This document shows, in pieces, positions 34,532 through 44,401 of a stretch of DNA of 64,000 nt; positions within the stretch are counted from its first letter, which is position 1, and the number at the start of each line of letters is the position of its first letter. The translations under genes and the position numbers were made by a program. The DNA comes from Lysinibacillus sp. FSL W8-0992. Its GTDB lineage: Bacteria > Bacillota > Bacilli > Bacillales_A > Planococcaceae. The stretch is taken from contig NZ_JBBOZQ010000001.1 in NCBI RefSeq assembly GCF_038008685.1, positions 2,170,001 to 2,234,000 on the forward strand, in the 5' to 3' direction. The notes beneath the pieces were generated by a model. The model had not been told where the DNA came from. It made no database searches and saw only the letters and a program-made list of their open reading frames with translations.

Positions 34532-35521
34532 ATGACAAAGCAAAAGCCCCATGTTATTAAACATGACAATATTGTTGTTTTTCCTGGTGCAACCCAAACG
34601 CTAATTCGTGAGGGCCATATGTATGTGGAAAAATATCAATATGAAGAGGCAGTTGCATGTTTTGAAAAGGCGTTTTTATATGACAAAGGAGATGAAAAAG
34701 CGTTAAGTGCCTATGCGTATGCTTTATATGAGCTGAAACTATATGTGCAAGCTAAAGACGTATGTGAGCAATTGTTAGCTATGGGCACTTCGATGTATGT
34801 TGAAGTGATGGAGCTATACATTACGATTTGCATGCAGTTAAAGGAATATCATCAAGTTGAGTCTATAATAACTACGTTAATTGAGGAAAAAGTTCTTCCG
34901 GAAGCACAGCTAGAAAAATTTGAACGCTTAAAAAGTATAAATAGTGAAGTCGCTAAAAATCTTCAGCAACGAGAAGATGTACAAGAATTGATAGAAGCGC
35001 AAGAATATGAATTAGAAAAATTTACCACACTTACATCGAATGAACAATCGTTGCGATTGCATCGCCTGATGGATACGAATGTAAGGCAGATAAAAATGCT
35101 TTTAAAGGCTATTATCGAATGTTCGGATATCCATCCATTTGTGCAGAGTCTTGCACTTATTTTGCTAGTAGAGCAAGAAGTTTCAATTGAAGTTACTGTT
35201 ACAAAATTTGAACAAACAAAAACTATTAATCCGATTGATCTTGCGTTACCTAATCAATTACAGCAGTATGGTGAAATAAAAAAAATTATAGAATCTAAAT
35301 TAGAACAAGACCCATCAACATTGGAAATGGTACAATATTTAATGGCTAAGCATGCAATTGTTACGTATCCGTTTGAATGGCACCCGTTTGCAGCCGATGA
35401 TATTGCATATAGTTATATTGATTTTGTAAAAGCAATGCTTGGTAAGGTGCAGGAAATGGACTATGAAATCATCGACTTTTTACAAATGTTAGAAAAACTA
35501 ACAGAACTCCATGAAGTATGA
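34532..35521 (+). CDS. ysoA: TPR-repeat protein YsoA
   Basis: The gene encodes 329 residues from the ATG at 34532 (GAGGTGAG at 34520-34527); a longer frame from 34460 has no ribosome binding site. It has TPR-like helices at about 25-110 (VEKYQYEEAVACFEKAFLYDKGDEKALSAYAYALYELKLYVQA), then a mostly helical part. Its place directly upstream of tig matches ysoA of B. subtilis. TPR repeats mediate protein contacts; the partner is unknown. Placement beside trigger factor and the Clp and Lon proteases suggests a link to protein quality control, an inference from context only. Confidence 0.82.
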   Translation: MTKQKPHVIKHDNIVVFPGATQTLIREGHMYVEKYQYEEAVACFEKAFLYDKGDEKALSAYAYALYELKLYVQAKDVCEQLLAMGTSMYVEVMELYITICMQLKEYHQVESIITTLIEEKVLPEAQLEKFERLKSINSEVAKNLQQREDVQELIEAQEYELEKFTTLTSNEQSLRLHRLMDTNVRQIKMLLKAIIECSDIHPFVQSLALILLVEQEVSIEVTVTKFEQTKTINPIDLALPNQLQQYGEIKKIIESKLEQDPSTLEMVQYLMAKHAIVTYPFEWHPFAADDIAYSYIDFVKAMLGKVQEMDYEIIDFLQMLEKLTELHEV

Positions 35522-35809
35522 AATAAGTTGAAACTATGCGCATCTATGATATACTAAAATGGTTGTCAAAATCGTAGTTACGAATAAATTGTCTAACATT
35601 TAAACTTGATTCAACCGAAGTCCCCTAATTTAACAAGTAGGTGGATGAATGTCAAAGGATTTTACTATTTAGTAGGGGATCAAAACTTTAACTAAATGCT
35701 AAGTCTTTGACACAAGTTGCGGATTTACAAAAAATTATCGAGAAATCGAAATCCGAACACAATTACGTCATGCGTAATTGAAACTAGATTATTTTGGAGG
35801 TATTTATAC

Positions 35810-37099
35810 ATGTCAGCAAAATGGGAAAAACAAGAAGGAAATATCGGTACTCTTACAATCGAAGTACCAGCTACTGAAGTAGATGCAGCGATGGACCAAG
35901 CGTTCAACAAAGTTGTGAAACAAATTAACGTACCAGGTTTCCGTAAAGGTAAAATGCCTCGTAAAATGTTTGAACAACGCTTTGGAATTGAATCTTTATA
36001 TCAAGATGCATTAGAAATCATTGTTCCAGATTCTTATGCAAAAGCAATCGACGAAGCTGGTATTATGCCAGTTGATTACCCAGAAATTTCTGGTACAGAA
36101 AACTTCGTTCATGGTCAAGACTTCTCATTCACTGCTCAAGTAACAGTGAAACCAGAACCAAAACTTGGCGACTACAAAGGCTTAGAAGTTACGAAACTTC
36201 CAGTTGAAGTAACGGACGAAGAAGTTGAAGCTCAAATTCAAGAACAATTAGCACGTAAAGCTGAACTTGAAATTAAAGAAGATGAAGCTATCGTAGAAGG
36301 CGACACAGCGGTAATCGACTTTGAAGGTTTCGTAGGCGAAGAAGCTTTCGAAGGCGGAAAAGGCGAAGACTACCCATTAGAAATCGGTTCAGGTTCATTC
36401 ATTCCTGGATTTGAAGAGCAATTAGTAGGCGTAAAAGCTGGCGAAGAGAAAGACGTTACTGTAACTTTCCCAGAAGAATACCACGCTGCTGAATTAGCTG
36501 GTAAAGAAGCTACTTTCAAAGTAACTGTTAAAGAAGTGAAAACAAAAGTACTTCCTGAGCTAAACGATGAGTTTGCAAAAGAATTAGATCCTGAAGTTGA
36601 AGGCGTAGAAGCATTACGTGCTAAAATTAAAGAACAAACTGCTACTCAAAAACAAGCAGAATCAGACGCTACACTTCGCGACGAATTAGTAGAAAAAGCT
36701 GCTGACAATGCAGAATTCGAAGTACCAGCTGGTATGGTTAACTCTGAAACAGATCGTATGCTACAAGAGTTTGGCCAACGCTTACAAACACAAGGTATGA
36801 ACTTAGACCTTTACTACCAATTCTCTGGTCAATCAGAAGAAGATTTACGTGGTCAAATGAAAGAAGAAGCTGAAAGCCGTGTACGTGTTTCATTAACTCT
36901 TGAAGCAATCGCTGATGCAGAAAAAATTGAAGCTACAGAAGCTGATATTGAAGCTGAATTAGAAAAAATGGCTGCTCAATTCAATATGACAAAAGAACAA
37001 ATTACTGGCGCTCTAGGCGGTACTGCTGTTCTTGAAAATGATATTAAAATCCAAAAAACAGTTGAATTTTTAGTAGAAAACGCTAAAATTACTGAATAA
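35810..37099 (+). CDS. tig: Trigger factor
   Basis: The gene encodes 429 residues from the ATG at 35810 (TTGGAGG at 35794-35800). Three domains are present: the ribosome-binding tail with the signature [17 protein letters not shown] (about 42-58), the FKBP-type prolyl isomerase (about 160-245, [20 protein letters not shown]), and the C-terminal chaperone arms. It meets nascent chains at the ribosome exit. Codon use is strongly optimised, as for an abundant protein. It ends at a terminator, so clpX has its own promoter. Confidence 0.98.
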   Translation: MSAKWEKQEGNIGTLTIEVPATEVDAAMDQAFNKVVKQINVPGFRKGKMPRKMFEQRFGIESLYQDALEIIVPDSYAKAIDEAGIMPVDYPEISGTENFVHGQDFSFTAQVTVKPEPKLGDYKGLEVTKLPVEVTDEEVEAQIQEQLARKAELEIKEDEAIVEGDTAVIDFEGFVGEEAFEGGKGEDYPLEIGSGSFIPGFEEQLVGVKAGEEKDVTVTFPEEYHAAELAGKEATFKVTVKEVKTKVLPELNDEFAKELDPEVEGVEALRAKIKEQTATQKQAESDATLRDELVEKAADNAEFEVPAGMVNSETDRMLQEFGQRLQTQGMNLDLYYQFSGQSEEDLRGQMKEEAESRVRVSLTLEAIADAEKIEATEADIEAELEKMAAQFNMTKEQITGALGGTAVLENDIKIQKTVEFLVENAKITE

Positions 37100-37134
37100 G
37101 ATTTTTTACGTAACTAGATAGAAAAATTAAGAAG

Positions 37135-37168
37135 ACAAGGTACGGCGTAAAACCGTGCCTTGTTTTAT
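37135..37168 (+). terminator. Terminator of tig
   Basis: ACAAGGTACGG pairs with CCGTGCCTTGT (one wobble), followed by TTTTATC. Confidence 0.85.
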
Positions 37169-37690
37169 CACACATAGCTTTTTAGTTTAGGCTAAAGGGG
37201 CCCCAACCTCTCAAGGTCAAGGACGACAAAAAGTAAGTCTGATTTTTACTAACTGTTATACTTTTGGTGGCCACTTTAGTTAATTTACTTATACATAGTA
37301 TTGTTGTTTAACTTTTTACACGATGCTAAATTTTAACATCATTGTAGTAGAGCCGAAAAGTAGCAGTAATTATAGCGCCCCCATTATAATGGAAGAAGAG
37401 CGCATATAGGTTTTACGAGTGAGGGAACTAAACCTCGAAGGAATGAAGCTAAATAATCAATAAGTGGTCATGGGTTAGTCTGAATGGTCGCATCAACACG
37501 AATTATTTGCATGAAAGCGAGCAGACGGCGGTTAATGTTTTAGTGCGGAAGACTGCCAATTCCTAGCTAACTGACCTCGTGCTTGAAGACTTTGAAAATA
37601 CTTCAAAATCTAGACGCATTTGCGCCATGACGTAAATGTTGCAATCAATTTATTTGATAATGGTTCAATAATCTTGTAAGATTGTAGCTT
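37169..37690 (+). other. Unexplained 520-bp non-coding block between tig and clpX
   Basis: No reading frame of useful length is present on either strand. Local GC is higher than in the other intergenic regions, and several small inverted repeats occur: GCGC...GCGC around CATTATAATG (37374-37402), AGGTTT/AAACCT (37408-37434) and TTGAAG/CTTCAA (37583-37606). It matches no riboswitch, T-box or structural RNA that I know. It could hold a structured or small RNA, or be a decayed gene. Confidence 0.35.
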
Positions 37691-37708
37691 GAATAGGGGT
37701 GAAACATA

Positions 37709-38980
37709 TTGTTCAAATTTAATGATGAAAAAGGCAATTTAAAATGCTCATTCTGTGGTAAGCCACAAGAACAAGTACGTAAATTAGTTGCAGGTCCAGG
37801 TGTTTATATTTGTGATGAATGTATCGAACTTTGTTCAGAAATCGTTGTAGAAGAACTAGGTGTTGAGGAAGAAATCGATTTCCAAGATATTCCGAAACCG
37901 AAAGAAATCCAATCGATTTTAAATGAGTATGTAATTGGACAAGAGCGTGCTAAAAAAGCCTTAGCGGTTGCGGTTTACAATCACTACAAACGCATCAATA
38001 CTAATAGTAAAATCGATGATGTGGAATTAGCAAAATCGAACATTGTGTTAATCGGCCCAACTGGTAGCGGTAAAACATTATTAGCTCAAACATTAGCACG
38101 TATACTAAACGTTCCTTTCGCAATTGCAGATGCTACTTCTTTAACAGAAGCTGGTTATGTAGGTGAAGACGTTGAAAATATTTTATTAAAATTAATCCAA
38201 TCAGCAGATTATGATATTGAACGTGCGGAAAAAGGAATCATCTATATTGATGAAATCGATAAAGTTGCACGTAAATCAGAAAATCCGTCGATAACTCGTG
38301 ATGTTTCTGGTGAAGGGGTCCAACAGGCGTTGCTAAAAATTCTAGAAGGCACTGTTGCAAGTGTACCTCCACAAGGTGGACGTAAGCATCCGCACCAAGA
38401 ATTTTTACAAATTGATACAACAAATATTTTATTTATCGTAGGCGGAGCATTTGATGGTATTGAATCCATCATTAAACGTCGTCAAGGTGAAAAAGTAATT
38501 GGTTTCGGTTCAGATCCTAATAAAGTTGAAGTGGACGAAGGTTCATTAATGGCGAAATTGATTCCTGAAGATTTGTTGAAATTTGGTCTAATTCCAGAAT
38601 TCATCGGTCGATTACCTGTACTTGCAAGCCTAGAGCAATTAAATGAGGCAGCACTTGTACAAATTTTGACGGAACCAAAAAATGCGCTTGCGAAGCAATA
38701 TCAAAAAATGCTTGAACTAGATGGTGTTGAGCTTGAGTTTGATGAAGGTGCCCTTTCTGAAATTGCAAAGGAAGCAATTGAACGTAAAACAGGTGCACGT
38801 GGTCTTCGTTCAATTATTGAGTCAACAATGCTTGATGTAATGTACGAATTACCTTCACGTGATGACGTGAAAAAATGTATCATTACTGCAAAAACAATTA
38901 CGGAAAAAGAAAAACCGAAATTGCTTCTTGAAGATGGCACTGAACTCGATGAAGGTAGCGACACAAAAACTTCGGCATAA
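37709..38980 (+). CDS. clpX: ATP-dependent Clp protease ATP-binding subunit ClpX
   Basis: The gene encodes 423 residues from a TTG at 37709 after GGGGTGA. The N-terminal zinc finger has Cys13, Cys16, Cys35 and Cys38 ([16 protein letters not shown]). The AAA+ domain has Walker A GPTGSGKT, Walker [11 protein letters not shown] and the pore loop GYVGEDV. IGF, the ClpP-docking loop motif, is present (EKVIGFGSD). It unfolds tagged proteins and feeds ClpP. In B. subtilis lonB follows; here lonA follows directly after a terminator. Confidence 0.98.
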   Translation: MFKFNDEKGNLKCSFCGKPQEQVRKLVAGPGVYICDECIELCSEIVVEELGVEEEIDFQDIPKPKEIQSILNEYVIGQERAKKALAVAVYNHYKRINTNSKIDDVELAKSNIVLIGPTGSGKTLLAQTLARILNVPFAIADATSLTEAGYVGEDVENILLKLIQSADYDIERAEKGIIYIDEIDKVARKSENPSITRDVSGEGVQQALLKILEGTVASVPPQGGRKHPHQEFLQIDTTNILFIVGGAFDGIESIIKRRQGEKVIGFGSDPNKVEVDEGSLMAKLIPEDLLKFGLIPEFIGRLPVLASLEQLNEAALVQILTEPKNALAKQYQKMLELDGVELEFDEGALSEIAKEAIERKTGARGLRSIIESTMLDVMYELPSRDDVKKCIITAKTITEKEKPKLLLEDGTELDEGSDTKTSA

Positions 38981-39024
38981 TAAACAGACGTAGCGTCTAT
39001 TGTTATGAGAAAAAGAGTAACTTA

Positions 39025-39075
39025 GCTGACTTCGATTGTGCAATGTTCGCACATATCGGGAGTCAGCTTTTTATT
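39025..39075 (+). terminator. Terminator of clpX
   Basis: AGCTGACT pairs with AGTCAGCT across an inner GTGC/GCAC stem; TTTTTATT follows. Confidence 0.85.
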
Positions 39076-39210
39076 CATACATAAAGCTGAAGACTGTAAA
39101 TAGATGAAATTTTTGGCTCGTTTGAATAGATAGTGTGAATCGGTTTTTTAAACACATACTAGAAGCGCGGGATTGTGAATAAGAAAATTTTGACGGAGGT
39201 GAATACCCGC

Positions 39211-41535
39211 ATGGTAACAATTCAAAAAACAACAAATGTACCATTATTGCCTTTACGTGGACTTTTAGTATACCCGTCGATGGTGTTACATATTGATGTG
39301 GGTAGAAATCGTTCTGTAGCGGCGCTAGAACAAGCGATGTTAGAGGACCAATTGATTTTATTGGTAACGCAAAAAGAAATGCACGATGAACAGCCAGAAG
39401 AGCAGGATTTATATCAAGTAGGCACAATGGCTTATGTGAAGCAAATGCTAAAGTTACCAAATGGTACGCTACGTATTTTAGTGGAAGGTGTAGCACGTGC
39501 AACGTGGTCCAACTATCAAGCATTAGAGAAATATACAGTTGTTGATATTGATGTTAAAGAGGAGAAAATCGATAAAGATGTGGAAACACAGGCCTTAATG
39601 CGTACATTGTTAACGTATTTTGAAAGATATGCAAAATCCTCCAACAAAATAACAACAGAAACAATTAATACAGTTGCAGACATTGAAGAACCAAGCCGTC
39701 TTGCTGATATTATTGCCTCGCATTTACCAATTAAAATTGCGGATAAACAAGAAGTTTTAGAAATGCTAAATGTTAAGAAACGCTTAGATCATTTAATTAT
39801 TCGCCTGCATGATGAGCAAGAGGTCCTGGATCTTGAAAAGAAAATTAATTCAAAAGTAAAGCAATCAATGGAGCGTACGCAAAAGGAATATTACTTACGC
39901 GAACAAATGAAGGCTATCCAAACAGAGCTTGGCGATCGAGAAGGTAAAACTGGTGAAGTAACGGAATTACGAAAGCTCATTGATGAAACAGGTATGCCTG
40001 AATCTGCAAAAGAAGCAGCGCTTAAAGAACTGGATCGTTATGAAAAACTACCTAGCGCAAGTGCGGAAAGTGGAGTAATACGAAACTATATTGACTGGTT
40101 AGTGTCTTTACCTTGGACAAAGTCAACTGAAGATCGAATGAATATTGATCATGCTGAGGAAATTTTAAATAGAGATCATGCTGGATTAGATAAAGTAAAG
40201 GAACGTGTGCTTGAATATTTAGCTGTGCGTCAGTTAAAAAATTCATTACGTGGACCAATTCTATGTTTAGCTGGCCCTCCTGGAGTAGGTAAAACATCGT
40301 TAGCACGCTCAATTGCAGAAAGTTTAGATCGAAAATTTATTCGTATTTCTTTAGGCGGGGTGCGAGATGAATCCGAAATTCGAGGACATCGTCGTACGTA
40401 TGTAGGTGCGATGCCAGGTCGTATTATTCAAGGAATGAAAAAAGCAGGTACGATTAATCCTGTATTTTTACTTGATGAAATCGATAAAATGTCAAATGAT
40501 TTCCGAGGAGATCCTGCAGCCGCAATGTTAGAAGTGCTGGACCCTGCACAAAACAATACATTTAGCGATCACTATATCGAAGAACCGTATGACTTATCTA
40601 ACGTATTATTTATTGCTACAGCTAATGATTTAAGTACGATTCCTGGACCTTTATTAGATCGTATGGAAGTCATTTCGATTGCAGGCTATACTGAAATTGA
40701 AAAGGCGCAAATTACAAAAAATCATTTGATACCAAAGCAATTAAAAGAACATGGCTTGAAGAAAACGCAAGTAGTAATCAAAGATGAAGCTGTGCTGGAT
40801 ATTATTCGTTATTATACACGTGAAGCAGGTGTCCGAGGACTAGAGCGTCAAATAGCAACACTTTGTCGTAAAATCGCTAAAATTATTGTTTCTGGAGAAA
40901 AGAAACGTGTAACAGTAAATTCAAAATCAGTAATCGAATATCTTGGTAAGCACCGTTTCCGCTATGGACAAGCGGAAGAGGAAAACCAAATTGGTGTAGC
41001 AACAGGACTAGCGTATACAACTGTTGGTGGTGACACATTACAAATTGAAGTTTCCTTAACTCCTGGAAAGGGCAAAATTCAGTTAACAGGGAAACTCGGA
41101 GATGTTATGAAGGAATCCGCACAAACAGCGTTATCGTATGTCCGAACTAAAATAGAGGATCTCAATGTAGACTCAGAATATTTTGAAACACATGATATCC
41201 ACATCCATGTACCTGAGGGAGCAGTACCAAAAGATGGACCGTCTGCAGGTATCACGATGGCGACAGCAATTGTTTCGGCTATTTTACATCGTCCGATTCG
41301 TCGTGAAGTAGGAATGACTGGTGAAATTACGTTACGTGGTCGTGTACTACCAATCGGCGGTTTGAAAGAAAAAACATTAAGCGCACACAGAGCAGGTTTA
41401 ACAACAATCATTTGTCCAAAAGATAATGAACGTGATATTGAAGATATTCCTGAAAGTGTACGCGAACAACTCACATTTAAACTAGTGTCATCTGCTGATG
41501 AAGTATTAGCAATTGCACTGGACGGAGGTTTTTAA
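39211..41535 (+). CDS. lonA: ATP-dependent protease LonA
   Basis: The gene encodes 774 residues, the same length as B. subtilis LonA, from the ATG at 39211 (CGGAGGTGAA at 39192-39201). Domains in order are the Lon N-terminal domain ([23 protein letters not shown]), a coiled coil, AAA+ with Walker [10 protein letters not shown] and Walker [10 protein letters not shown], and the protease with Ser678 in PKDGPSAG and the catalytic Lys in [14 protein letters not shown]. It degrades misfolded and regulatory proteins. It precedes ysxC with a 4-bp gap. Confidence 0.98.
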   Translation: MVTIQKTTNVPLLPLRGLLVYPSMVLHIDVGRNRSVAALEQAMLEDQLILLVTQKEMHDEQPEEQDLYQVGTMAYVKQMLKLPNGTLRILVEGVARATWSNYQALEKYTVVDIDVKEEKIDKDVETQALMRTLLTYFERYAKSSNKITTETINTVADIEEPSRLADIIASHLPIKIADKQEVLEMLNVKKRLDHLIIRLHDEQEVLDLEKKINSKVKQSMERTQKEYYLREQMKAIQTELGDREGKTGEVTELRKLIDETGMPESAKEAALKELDRYEKLPSASAESGVIRNYIDWLVSLPWTKSTEDRMNIDHAEEILNRDHAGLDKVKERVLEYLAVRQLKNSLRGPILCLAGPPGVGKTSLARSIAESLDRKFIRISLGGVRDESEIRGHRRTYVGAMPGRIIQGMKKAGTINPVFLLDEIDKMSNDFRGDPAAAMLEVLDPAQNNTFSDHYIEEPYDLSNVLFIATANDLSTIPGPLLDRMEVISIAGYTEIEKAQITKNHLIPKQLKEHGLKKTQVVIKDEAVLDIIRYYTREAGVRGLERQIATLCRKIAKIIVSGEKKRVTVNSKSVIEYLGKHRFRYGQAEEENQIGVATGLAYTTVGGDTLQIEVSLTPGKGKIQLTGKLGDVMKESAQTALSYVRTKIEDLNVDSEYFETHDIHIHVPEGAVPKDGPSAGITMATAIVSAILHRPIRREVGMTGEITLRGRVLPIGGLKEKTLSAHRAGLTTIICPKDNERDIEDIPESVREQLTFKLVSSADEVLAIALDGGF

Positions 41536-41539
41536 GGAA

Positions 41540-42121
41540 ATGAAAGTCCATAATGTCGAAATGGTCATAAGTGCAGTAAGACCGGACCAATACCCAGAAG
41601 ATGGACTGCCAGAGTTTGCATTAGCAGGTCGCTCAAACGTTGGGAAGTCATCATTTATTAACCGTATGATTGGGCGTAAGGCGTTAGCGCGTATTTCTTC
41701 TAAACCTGGGAAGACACAAACGCTAAATTTTTACAAAATTGAAGAACAGCTGTTTTTCGTCGATGTTCCGGGATATGGTTATGCCAAAGTCTCAAAAACA
41801 GAACGTGAAGCATGGGGGAAAATGATTGAACGGTACATCACTGGCCGTGAAGAATTAAAAGCGGTAGTTCAAATTGTTGATTTACGTCATCCTCCAACTG
41901 CTGATGATCGAATGATGTATGACTTTTTAAAACATTACAATATCCCTTGTATTGTCATTGCAACGAAGGCAGATAAAATTCCAAAAGGTAAATGGGATAA
42001 GCACAAAAAAGTTGTCAAGGAAACACTAGATATGGATAAAAATGATCCGCTTATTGTGTTCTCTTCTGAAAAGGGTATCGGTTTTGAAGAAGCTTGGCGC
42101 ACAATTGAAAATAAAATGTAA
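41540..42121 (+). CDS. ysxC: Ribosome-biogenesis GTPase YsxC/EngB
   Basis: The gene encodes 193 residues from the ATG at 41540, four bases after the lonA stop. It has the EngB GTPase motifs: G1 [11 protein letters not shown]2 KPGKTQT, G3 [11 protein letters not shown]4 ATKADKI and G5 SSEKGIG. It is needed for 50S subunit assembly and is essential in B. subtilis. It is co-transcribed with lonA; a terminator follows. Confidence 0.97.
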   Translation: MKVHNVEMVISAVRPDQYPEDGLPEFALAGRSNVGKSSFINRMIGRKALARISSKPGKTQTLNFYKIEEQLFFVDVPGYGYAKVSKTEREAWGKMIERYITGREELKAVVQIVDLRHPPTADDRMMYDFLKHYNIPCIVIATKADKIPKGKWDKHKKVVKETLDMDKNDPLIVFSSEKGIGFEEAWRTIENKM

Positions 42122-42123
42122 TC

Positions 42124-42166
42124 AAAAAACATCTATTGCGTTAGGAGCACAGTAGATGTTTTTTTA
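42124..42166 (+). terminator. Terminator of lonA-ysxC
   Basis: AAACATCTA pairs with TAGATGTTT around a 17-base loop, followed by seven T. Confidence 0.82.
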
Positions 42167-42328
42167 TTGCCTAATATTTGAATGACACACAATATTTTTT
42201 TGCTCTCTTTGTATGAAAAGAAGTGAATAAGCTGTTCTGCTGCTAGTGTGAAAGTTATGGATAAATATGAGGAAATTACTTGATGAACGGCAAGTTTAGC
42301 CGATAAATTAAATAGGAGGTGGACTAAA

Positions 42329-42502
42329 ATGGATATCGCAGCTTTATCAATCGCAATGCATCAATCTAATCTAATGCAAAATGTATCATTAGCTGTTACA
42401 AAGCAAGCAATGGAAATGCAACAGCAAAATAGTGAACAGCTAGTTGAGATGCTAGATGCTCCACATCCAACGGCTGGACATACAATTGACATCCAAGTAT
42501 GA
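42329..42502 (+). CDS. YjfB-family putative motility protein
   Basis: The 57-residue protein starts MDIAALSIAMHQSNLMQNVS and ends with HPTAGHTIDIQV; both ends match the YjfB family (putative motility proteins, found in many flagellated Firmicutes, often SigD-controlled). It is amphipathic and Gln/Met-rich in the middle (TKQAMEMQQQNSEQL). The ribosome binding site AGGAGGTGG is excellent. No motility genes are nearby, which is usual for this family. Confidence 0.85.
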   Translation: MDIAALSIAMHQSNLMQNVSLAVTKQAMEMQQQNSEQLVEMLDAPHPTAGHTIDIQV

Positions 42503-42510
42503 TGATGGCA

Positions 42511-42545
42511 AGGTAGCTTGAAGTTGGAAGCTACCTCTATCTTTA
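42511..42545 (+). terminator. Terminator of the YjfB-family gene
   Basis: A perfect 9-bp stem AGGTAGCTT/AAGCTACCT has an 8-base loop, followed by CTATCTTTAT. Confidence 0.72.
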
Positions 42546-42665
42546 TGTCTAATGGTAGATTCAAAAAAATATTAAAACAAGTTAAAATGTAACTTTTTGA
42601 ATAAGAAAAACTACCAATAATACGATATACTATTTATAAATAACAATTTTTTAAGGAGGCGGGAA

Positions 42666-44321
42666 TTGTTGAAGAAGATTCCATACATATTAATTGTCCT
42701 GTTATTAATGGCACTTAGTTTGCCATCACTACCGACTGTCCATGCCGCACAGTTAGTAACAGGAACCTTCGTTGATGTAACCTATTCAGAATATACGAAT
42801 TCAAACGGGGAAGTAGAAAGGCAGCTTAGTAAAATTACATTAGAAAATGCTAGTGGCCGTCAAGTAACATACAATATTAATAATAATGCCCGCCTGTACA
42901 TTAATAACACTGAAACTACAATTGATGGCTTTAAGATGGGCATGAAAGTAGAGGCTGAAATCAACCTTCGTAGTGTGGTTGAGCTCCGCGGTACTTCCAA
43001 TACTACTGAGGAATCAACGACAGTTGCTCAAAATCCTAGAATAGTTGCTGGCGTAATCACAAGCATCGACCCAAAAGGTTTGTTCATAATGGTGAAGCCG
43101 GATATTGGAAAAGAAACTACATATTATTTGAATAAAGATACTGCTTTTCAAAAGGGTTCTTCATCGGTAGATATTAGTGGGATGTATGTAGGTGATCGTG
43201 TAAAACTTAATTTAAAAAATAAAAGTACATCGATTGTCACAAAAGTAGATATTAGTGAGACTGGAACATTAGTTGAAAATTTATACAAAGGTGAAATTCA
43301 AGCAGTTAATATCAATGCGAACAAATTAACAGTAAAAAATCAAAATGCCTTTGTGAACTGGCAATTTGGTTCAGCAACAACAACTGCTCTTTCAACGATG
43401 AATTTTTCAACAAAGGTACCAATTTACGTTGGAAATACGAAAATTGAAAAGGGCCAATTGAAAAATTATATTGGCAGTGAAGCATATTACGCAACGGTGA
43501 AGCAATTTGGTAAAGAAGTTATTGAAAAGATTGTCGTGTTGAAAAACAATGAACGTACGTACTATGAGCCGATGATTGCTGTCGATACAGATTATCAATT
43601 GTTAAAACTTAAAACTGCTGGCACGCTGTACTTCCATGATGGGTCAATTTTAATTCGAAATGGTCGTTTTATTCAACCAACAGGATTATTGGCATATGGA
43701 ACAGCATTTGTCATTACAGACGGTGCTGCTCGCGATCATTATGCGCAAGTAGTAGATGTTACAAGTGATAGCTTTATGTCACCAAATTTAGCTTCGCATG
43801 AATTATATTATGGCCGTTTAGCACAAGCAGATGGCTACTTAATTGAAATTGATGATGCAATGAAGATTGAATCAAATGTTTTCAAAAAAACAGCTAGTAC
43901 CGTACTATCTGTTAGTAATACAACAAAAGCAATGGTAGACGATGGTAATAAAACGTACAGCGTAATGCCAGATATTGAACTGTATTTATCAGAAGGCGAT
44001 TATGGTTACTTCTACGTAAACAATGGGCATGTTCAGGCTCTTCACATGTTAGATAATGCTAAACCTGTTGCCCCACTAATGCTAGTCGGTAAACTACAGT
44101 CAGTAAAATCGACATATCCAGCTACTATTAATGTGAAAAGTGTGAGTCAATGGCAAAATGGCCGTTGGTATGAAGCTGGCCAAATGGTTGATATGAATAT
44201 TGATCAAGCTACGCTGATTAAAGCAGGGAAAGTCATTCAACCATCTGATTTGAATCCTTCTGATCGTTTAGTCGTATTATCTGACCGATTTGTAAAAGCA
44301 CATTTCATTTTAGTTGATTAA
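42666..44321 (+). CDS. Secreted multi-domain protein of unknown function
   Basis: The gene encodes 551 residues from TTG at 42666 (or the next TTG) after AGGAGGCGGG. A signal peptide (LIVLLLMALSLPSLPTVHAA) is followed by repeated small beta domains of about 90 residues, each with a G-x-I-x-x-I pattern and a value-like x-DTAF or VGDRV turn (VAGVITSIDPKGLFIMVK, KGEIQAVNINANKLTVKN, YYGRLAQADGYLIEIDD, VGKLQSVKSTYPATINVK). They resemble DUF5666-like OB-fold repeats. It heads a cluster with two SLH-type proteins and probably acts in the cell envelope. Confidence 0.7.
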   Translation: MLKKIPYILIVLLLMALSLPSLPTVHAAQLVTGTFVDVTYSEYTNSNGEVERQLSKITLENASGRQVTYNINNNARLYINNTETTIDGFKMGMKVEAEINLRSVVELRGTSNTTEESTTVAQNPRIVAGVITSIDPKGLFIMVKPDIGKETTYYLNKDTAFQKGSSSVDISGMYVGDRVKLNLKNKSTSIVTKVDISETGTLVENLYKGEIQAVNINANKLTVKNQNAFVNWQFGSATTTALSTMNFSTKVPIYVGNTKIEKGQLKNYIGSEAYYATVKQFGKEVIEKIVVLKNNERTYYEPMIAVDTDYQLLKLKTAGTLYFHDGSILIRNGRFIQPTGLLAYGTAFVITDGAARDHYAQVVDVTSDSFMSPNLASHELYYGRLAQADGYLIEIDDAMKIESNVFKKTASTVLSVSNTTKAMVDDGNKTYSVMPDIELYLSEGDYGYFYVNNGHVQALHMLDNAKPVAPLMLVGKLQSVKSTYPATINVKSVSQWQNGRWYEAGQMVDMNIDQATLIKAGKVIQPSDLNPSDRLVVLSDRFVKAHFILVD

Positions 44322-44328
44322 CAAGATA

Positions 44329-44358
44329 GAAGCTATCTCTACAATACGAGATAGCTTC
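44329..44358 (+). other. Hairpin between two exported-protein genes
   Basis: A perfect 11-bp stem GAAGCTATCTC/GAGATAGCTTC has no T tract. It may be a processing site, an mRNA-stabilising hairpin or a weak terminator inside the cluster. Confidence 0.5.
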
Positions 44359-44401
44359 ATCTGTGCATATGCATGGGAAGAAAGAGAGGGGAAAAGAACA
44401 G

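Noticed and set aside
39071-39523. 150-codon minus-strand frame over the start of lonA
   Set aside because: It covers the clpX terminator and the conserved LonA N-terminus on the other strand; no ribosome binding site.
41079-41474. 131-codon open frame opposite lonA
   Set aside because: It is antisense to the LonA protease domain, which is certain; no independent support.
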